This document shows positions 30,237-35,426 of a stretch of DNA of 35,426 nucleotides, in pieces. The stretch is from Chloroflexota bacterium. Lineage in GTDB: Bacteria > Chloroflexota > Anaerolineae > Anaerolineales > UBA11858. Location: positions 1 through 35,426 of the forward strand of contig JAANWX010000080.1 in assembly GCA_018263575.1 (NCBI GenBank). The letters are read 5' to 3'. Under the pieces are notes generated by a model. The model ran no database searches. It saw only the letters and a list, made by a program, of their open reading frames with translations, and was not told the DNA's origin. Position 1 is the first letter of the stretch, and every line of letters starts with the position of its first letter. A program made the translations under genes and the position numbers.

Positions 30237-31182
30237 CCTCACCGGCTCTATCGCCTACGATTATCTAATGACCTTTCCCGGCCATTTCCGCGACCACATC
30301 CTCCCCGACAAACTTGATTCCATCAGCCTATCCTTTTTGGTGGATGGCATGGTCAAGCGGCGCGGAGGCGTGGCGCCCAACATTGCCTACACCTTGTCCC
30401 TCCTGGGGCAGCGCCCGCTGATTTTTGGCTCCGTGGGGGAAGACTTTGCCGCTTACCAGGCCTGGCTCGAGGAGCAGGGAGTGGATGTCTCGGAAATTCG
30501 CGTCATCCCCGATGAGTTCACGGCTTCCTTCTTCGCCAACACCGACCGCGACAACAATCAAATTGCCAGCTTCTACCCCGGCGCCATGGGCTACGACGCG
30601 CGGCTATCCCTAGCAGATTTGGCGGAGACCCCCGACCTGGTGGTCATTTCCCCCACCGACCCCGGCGCCATGGTCAGTTTTGTGGAAGAGGCCCAATCCT
30701 TGAAAATCCCCTATCTCTACGACCCCAGCCAGCAGCTTGTCCGTCTGGAGGGGGATGACATCCGCCGGGGCGTGGAGGGCGCCTTGGGCATGTGTATCAA
30801 CGACTATGAATTCAGCCTGGTGCAAAAAAGCACCGCAATGACGCCCCAAGAAATTGTGGATAGTGTCCAATTCCTGGTCGTGACCCGGGGGGAGGAGGGG
30901 GCCACCGTTTACGCGGATGGTGACGAGCACCACATCCCCACCGTTCCCCCCAGTGACGTGGTCGACCCCACCGGCGTGGGGGACGCCTTCCGGGGCGGAT
31001 TCCTGACCGGGTTCAGCCACGGCCTGGATTGGGTGCTGTGCGGTCAAATGGGCGCTCTCGCCGCCACCTATTGCCTGGAGACAGACTCTCCCCAAAGTCA
31101 CCATTACACGATTGCGGAGTACGTTGCTCGTTTTCGGGAACACTTTGATGATGAGAAGAAACTTGATATACTGAGCTGGTAG
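30226..31182 (+). CDS. PfkB-family carbohydrate kinase, likely adenosine kinase
   Basis: A 318-residue cytosolic kinase of the PfkB/ribokinase family. The N terminus MKLTLTGSIAYDYLMTFPGH and RRGGVAPNIAYTLSLLGQRP are the family's substrate-binding part. DPTGVGDAFRGGFLTGF carries the catalytic Asp and anion hole, and SPTDPGAM and FLVVTRGEEGATVY are further conserved strands. Adenosine kinases of bacteria often look like this (GSIAYDY ... FPG ... DHI). With ahcY and mtnA nearby, phosphorylation of adenosine released from S-adenosylhomocysteine is the best guess; ribokinase-like sugars are alternatives. No Shine-Dalgarno is seen because the region before the ATG is a 15-bp tandem array; the start is fixed by homology of residues 1-10. 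Confidence 0.88.
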   Translation: MKLTLTGSIAYDYLMTFPGHFRDHILPDKLDSISLSFLVDGMVKRRGGVAPNIAYTLSLLGQRPLIFGSVGEDFAAYQAWLEEQGVDVSEIRVIPDEFTASFFANTDRDNNQIASFYPGAMGYDARLSLADLAETPDLVVISPTDPGAMVSFVEEAQSLKIPYLYDPSQQLVRLEGDDIRRGVEGALGMCINDYEFSLVQKSTAMTPQEIVDSVQFLVVTRGEEGATVYADGDEHHIPTVPPSDVVDPTGVGDAFRGGFLTGFSHGLDWVLCGQMGALAATYCLETDSPQSHHYTIAEYVARFREHFDDEKKLDILSW

Positions 31183-31185
31183 GTT

Positions 31186-31209
31186 GGGAAACTGGGAAAC
31201 TGGGAAACT
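31186..31209. repeat. 8-bp tandem repeat, three units
   Basis: GGGAAACT occurs three times in a row immediately after the kinase stop and 20 bases before the next gene. Confidence 0.8.
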
Positions 31210-31229
31210 GGTGAAGGGATTTTGATACA

Positions 31230-31607
31230 ATGCCTAAATATCCTCAGATAGTTGAAGCGATCAAATCGGTACGCTCAAAGATACGCTGGAAACCCAACAG
31301 TGCTACACGTCATTTGCAGAAACGTAAGCGACGAGGACACTTACCATTAACCGCCTCACTTGAAGAGTACGAACACATAATATCGAATGTAGTGCAAGAT
31401 AAAGCAGCACATGTATATCTCTATTGGTATAAACGTGTTGCGTATGTGGCTGTAGTTTCAGAAATTGAGGAACAGCAATGGCTGGTGATGTTTGCTTATA
31501 ATGGGGTGCTGGAGAGCGCTTTTGTACTTGAACGACCAAGTAGATATTTGAACAAGCCCGGATTTGAGGAGATTGGATTACTGAGCGAGGTGAATGATGA
31601 ATTATAA
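31230..31607 (+). CDS. Uncharacterised protein, first gene of a two-gene cassette
   Basis: A 125-residue protein with a basic N-terminal third (VRSKIRWKPNSATRHLQKRK, KRRGHLPLTASLEEYEHI) and a predicted beta-rich remainder (AAHVYLYWYKRVAYVAVVSE, QQWLVMFAYNGVLESAFVLE), ending SRYLNKPGFEEIGLLSEVND. I do not recognise an established family. The LTASLEEYEHIISNVVQDK segment with an aromatic beta-sheet is vaguely like small RelE/BrnT-type toxins, but no catalytic motif is clear. It overlaps the next gene by 14 bases, so the two are translationally coupled. There is no signal peptide or membrane helix. Confidence 0.7.
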   Translation: MPKYPQIVEAIKSVRSKIRWKPNSATRHLQKRKRRGHLPLTASLEEYEHIISNVVQDKAAHVYLYWYKRVAYVAVVSEIEEQQWLVMFAYNGVLESAFVLERPSRYLNKPGFEEIGLLSEVNDEL

Positions 31608-31956
31608 AGAGTTGATTGCTAGTTATGAAACAGATGTGCAATTTCCTGAAGTAAGCGGTATGGAGCATTTAGAAATGTTGATGACACGCAGCGACATTGC
31701 TAAAAATGAATCTCATTTGTCAAACGAAGAACGCAGGCGTGTATTAAAAGCGGATAAAGTATTTTTGCGACAAGCTGAACAATTCTACAGATCAATTCAA
31801 AGTATTGCTGATTTGTCTAGTTGGCGACGTGATGAGAACGTGCCTGCTACGCATTGGTGGTGGTATCTTGATGTGATTGTGCAATTACCAGTACATCCAG
31901 ATCTGTTACCACAGTCTGCTCCGCCTAGTATGGAACTATCCCATGTCGGTGCTTAA
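31594..31956 (+). CDS. Uncharacterised protein, second gene of a two-gene cassette
   Basis: A 120-residue, mostly helical protein: MMNYKELIASYETDVQFPEV, GMEHLEMLMTRSDIAKNESH, LSNEERRRVLKADKVFLRQA, then IADLSSWRRDENVPATHWWW and a C-terminal YLDVIVQLP. The His-Trp-Trp-Trp motif is striking. I do not know its function. The gene starts inside the end of the preceding one (14-base overlap), which implies coupled translation and likely physical interaction, as in toxin-antitoxin modules, although neither protein shows a known toxin fold. It is followed by the repeat-bearing 231-base gap before ahcY. Confidence 0.7.
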   Translation: MMNYKELIASYETDVQFPEVSGMEHLEMLMTRSDIAKNESHLSNEERRRVLKADKVFLRQAEQFYRSIQSIADLSSWRRDENVPATHWWWYLDVIVQLPVHPDLLPQSAPPSMELSHVGA

Positions 31957-31998
31957 CTTTTTCACATTAGACTGGCAACTTCTCAATATTCCGGGGGA

Positions 31999-32068
31999 AT
32001 GTAGGTCGAAATGGTATTTCGGTGCAAAGTTGCACTTTGCCAAGGCGATTTACCAAATCGCCCTACAT
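31999..32068. repeat. Palindromic intergenic repeat, TGTAG...CTACA family, copy C
   Basis: ATGTAGGTCGAAATGGTA (from 31999) is inverted with mismatches as TACCAAATCGCCCTACAT (to 32068). Its centre is a second palindrome, GCAAAGTTGCACTTTGC. It is shorter than copies A and B but has the same ends. Confidence 0.65.
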
Positions 32069-32179
32069 CAGTCCGCTATTTTTTGAGATGATACTTAGAC
32101 TGAAATAATGATTGTATTTTTGAGCAGTATACAAATATACATTACCTAATACCCAATATCACCAACTTACCAACCTTAG

Positions 32180-33448
<1,269 letters not shown>

Positions 33449-33477
33449 GCGCAGGACGCTTGATAATTTGATTATAT

Positions 33478-33513
33478 AAAGCCCTATCAAAGTTTTCTTT
33501 GGTTGGGCTTTTA
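33478..33513 (+). terminator. Terminator-type hairpin between ahcY and the glmS-like gene
   Basis: AAAGCCC (33478-33484) pairs with GGGCTTT (33505-33511), and CAAAG (33488-33492) with CTTTG (33497-33501) around a TTTT loop; TTT follows. It ends just before the Shine-Dalgarno (AGGAG) of the next gene, a situation like that at glmU. Confidence 0.8.
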
Positions 33514-33525
33514 TAGGAGTAGAAC

Positions 33526-35334
33526 ATGTGTGGAATTTTTGCCATTGTCACCAAAGAAGAACAGTTATTAGGCCCCACGCTGATTGAAGCCGGGCGTCGT
33601 CTATCGTACCGGGGATACGACACCGTGGGGGCGGCCACCATCCCCCAGGCGGGGGAGATTGATCTCCGCAAGGACGCTGGCCGGGTCGAGGAGGTGGCGG
33701 AACATTATAACTTCGCCGAAATGTACGGGAACCGGGCCATCCTCCAGTTGCGGTGGGCTACCTTTGGGGCGCCCTCCCAGCCGAACTCCCAACCCCACCT
33801 CGACTCGGATGGGGACATGGTTGGCGCCCACAACGGGAATGTGGTCAACAACGTGGAGCTGCGCCGGGAATTCATGGCCGAAGGCATGACCGTGCGCTCC
33901 GAGAATGATGGGGAAAGCTGTGTCCACGCCGTGGAGCGCTACGTGGATCAGGGACATGATATGGTGGAGGCCATGCGCCTCGCCTCCCACGACTTGGAAG
34001 GTGATTATGCTTATGTGATTGGCAAAGTCGGTGAGGACCGGCTCTACGCTATCAAAAAAGGCTCCGGTTTGGTAGCTGGTATTACAGATGATACGGTTTG
34101 TATCGCTTCGGATCTGCCCTCTGTTTTACCCAAAACGCGGAATATCGTCCGCCTCGAGGATGGGGAGATTATCACCTTCTGGGCGGGCGGATATGAGATC
34201 CGGAAGGTGGAGGATGGCAGCCTCGTCGAGCGCCAACCGGAACTGGTCGAGGAGAGCATGGAGGTGGCCCAAAAAGGCGGCTATGCCCATTTCATGCTCA
34301 AAGAGATTCACGAGCAGGCCCAGGTGGCGGGTGAATTGGTTCATCTCCTGGACAGCTCCCCCGATGTTGACCCTTTCCTGGAACGTCTGGCTGGGGCCAG
34401 GAATGTCTACATTGTGGCCTGCGGGACGAGTTATCACGCCGGGATGTTGGGTTCGGTTTACCTGGGACGTTTGGCCGGCCTGCCCACTATTCCCGGTCTA
34501 GCCCCGCAGTTTCGGGCCCAATATGGTTCGCCCATCGGCCCCGAGGATGTAGGAATTTTCATCAGCCAGAGCGGGGAGACCAAGGACGTGCTCGACGCCG
34601 TGGGCCTGGCTCAGGCGCGGGGAATGGGCGTTTTGGGGTTGGTGAATGTGGTCGGCTCGGCCCTGATCCGGAAAAGTGAGTATCACATCCCCCTAACTTG
34701 CGGTTATGAGATCAGCGTCCCGGCTACCAAGACCTTCTCGAATCAGGTGATTGCCCTTCTCTACCTATCCCTGCGTATGGGCGGGCATGATACGGCTGTC
34801 TTGCGTGCCCTGCCTGCGTGGATTGAGGAAACGATTGCCGGGGTGGAAGATCAGATTCCCGCCGTGGAGGAGCGGGTTACCCCTTGGGACGACCTTTATT
34901 GTTTAGGATACGGGCTGACCTACCCCATCGCCTTGGAGGGTGCTCTGAAGTTCAAGGAGATCACCTATGCCCATTGCGAGGGAATGCTCTCTACTGAGTT
35001 CAAACATGGGCCGCTTTCGGCCGTCACCGAGGGGTATCCGGTGATCTTCGTCGCTGGGCCGGAGGATGTCCCCCTCATCATCAGCGGGATCAACGAGGTC
35101 ACCTGCCGGGGGGGACGGGCCATCGTCATCGGCGAGGAGGACGACCGCCTGCGTGCCAACGCTCACGATGTGATCGTCATCCCCCGCGTGGATGCTCCCC
35201 CCGCGCTGCGCCCGTCCATTGCCACCCTCCTCAGCGTCATCCCCTTGCAGTTGCTCTCCTACGAGAGCAGCCTGGCGAGGGACTACGACCCCGACTTCCC
35301 CCGCAATTTGAGCAAGACGCTGACAGTGGATTAG
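33526..35334 (+). CDS. GlmS-like glutamine-fructose-6-phosphate aminotransferase
   Basis: A 602-residue protein with the two-part layout of GlmS: an N-terminal class II glutaminase (MCGIFAIV, nucleophile Cys2; LRWATFGAPSQPN; GAHNGNVVNNVELR) and two SIS domains. The first SIS domain has IVACGTSYHAGMLGSVYLG and ISQSGETKDVLDAVGL; the second has GYGLTYPIALEGALKFKEI and AHCEGMLSTEFKHGPLSAV. The end is DFPRNLSKTLTVD, like the GlmS C terminus. GlmS makes glucosamine-6-phosphate from fructose-6-phosphate and glutamine. The normal HTRWATHG and NAHPH motifs are changed (LRWATFG, NSQPH), so this may be a divergent GlmS or a paralogue with altered glutaminase; hence no gene symbol. It follows ahcY after a terminator hairpin. 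Confidence 0.85.
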   Translation: MCGIFAIVTKEEQLLGPTLIEAGRRLSYRGYDTVGAATIPQAGEIDLRKDAGRVEEVAEHYNFAEMYGNRAILQLRWATFGAPSQPNSQPHLDSDGDMVGAHNGNVVNNVELRREFMAEGMTVRSENDGESCVHAVERYVDQGHDMVEAMRLASHDLEGDYAYVIGKVGEDRLYAIKKGSGLVAGITDDTVCIASDLPSVLPKTRNIVRLEDGEIITFWAGGYEIRKVEDGSLVERQPELVEESMEVAQKGGYAHFMLKEIHEQAQVAGELVHLLDSSPDVDPFLERLAGARNVYIVACGTSYHAGMLGSVYLGRLAGLPTIPGLAPQFRAQYGSPIGPEDVGIFISQSGETKDVLDAVGLAQARGMGVLGLVNVVGSALIRKSEYHIPLTCGYEISVPATKTFSNQVIALLYLSLRMGGHDTAVLRALPAWIEETIAGVEDQIPAVEERVTPWDDLYCLGYGLTYPIALEGALKFKEITYAHCEGMLSTEFKHGPLSAVTEGYPVIFVAGPEDVPLIISGINEVTCRGGRAIVIGEEDDRLRANAHDVIVIPRVDAPPALRPSIATLLSVIPLQLLSYESSLARDYDPDFPRNLSKTLTVD

Positions 35335-35392
35335 GGGTGAGGTGATGGGGTAATGAGGAGAGGAGGGACGAGGGATGGGGTGATGAGGAACG
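35335..35392. repeat. Low-complexity GGGGTGATGAGG-type sequence after the glmS-like gene
   Basis: GGGGTGAGGTGATGGGGTAA and GGGATGGGGTGATGAGG are repeated, purine-rich words of the same kind as the intergenic GAGTAATGAG and GTGATGAG words elsewhere in the window. No gene is visible in the last 92 bases. Confidence 0.5.
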
Positions 35393-35426
35393 CGGTTCCA
35401 ATCAATGTTCTCAGGGTCGCGAGCCA

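Noticed and set aside
33449-33525. Possible glmS ribozyme before the glmS-like gene
   Set aside because: The 77-base gap is too short for the ribozyme core (about 150 bases) and contains only the terminator-type hairpin.

Overview
The window looks like a chromosomal stretch from a Chloroflexota bacterium, most probably an Anaerolineae-type lineage. This is inferred from gene content and style: BMP-type nucleoside ABC importers, extracytoplasmic lipoproteins with Pro/Thr/Ser-rich linkers, an archaeal-type adenosylhomocysteinase, a DUF211/VIT pair otherwise best known from archaea, URO-D-like methyltransferases, and many palindromic and microsatellite-like intergenic repeats. No 16S rRNA or other marker is present, so the assignment is tentative. 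One tRNA gene (Gln, UUG) is present; there is no CRISPR array and no prophage.

Layout. Positions 1-4633 hold parts of a dipeptide/oligopeptide ABC transporter locus: on the + strand the end of a DppD-like ATPase, a DppF-like ATPase and a broken DppC-like permease; converging on them from the - strand, a DppB-DppC permease pair. An IS630-family element (4823-6040, TA target duplication, two-ORF transposase with an A9 slippery run) sits upstream of that pair. A 143-bp MITE-like element follows. Then come an orphan response regulator, tRNA-Gln, glmU, a DUF211-VIT pair, a possible 39-codon ORF and cytidine deaminase. A DUF389-SH3 membrane protein lies convergent to these.

Positions 11957-19538 hold a BMP-family (nucleoside-type) importer: a degenerate BMP-like lipoprotein, the main substrate-binding lipoprotein, a double ATPase and two permeases. 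This operon is the most unusual part of the window. The ATPase has about 115 hydrophobic residues with four predicted membrane helices inserted in its first nucleotide-binding domain, and both permeases have long extra membrane segments at the N terminus.

Positions 19558-28599 hold an antitoxin with a toxin remnant, a 336-bp MITE-like element, a URO-D-like methyltransferase flanked by inverted repeat copies, a two-component module (two tandemly duplicated 7TM histidine kinases, one without its phospho-acceptor His, plus a single-domain response regulator), a small unknown protein, murJ, and a Phd-VapC toxin-antitoxin pair.

Positions 28936-35334 hold mtnA (with an in-frame repeat insertion), a PfkB/adenosine-kinase-like gene whose start codon lies inside a 15-bp tandem repeat, a two-gene cassette of unknown function, ahcY and a glmS-like gene. 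MtnA, the kinase and AhcY fit recycling of S-adenosylmethionine by-products (methylthioribose-1-P, S-adenosylhomocysteine, adenosine), and the BMP importer and cytidine deaminase fit nucleoside salvage. GlmU, the GlmS-like protein and MurJ belong to amino-sugar and cell-wall metabolism. All functional calls are from sequence reading alone; no database search was possible.
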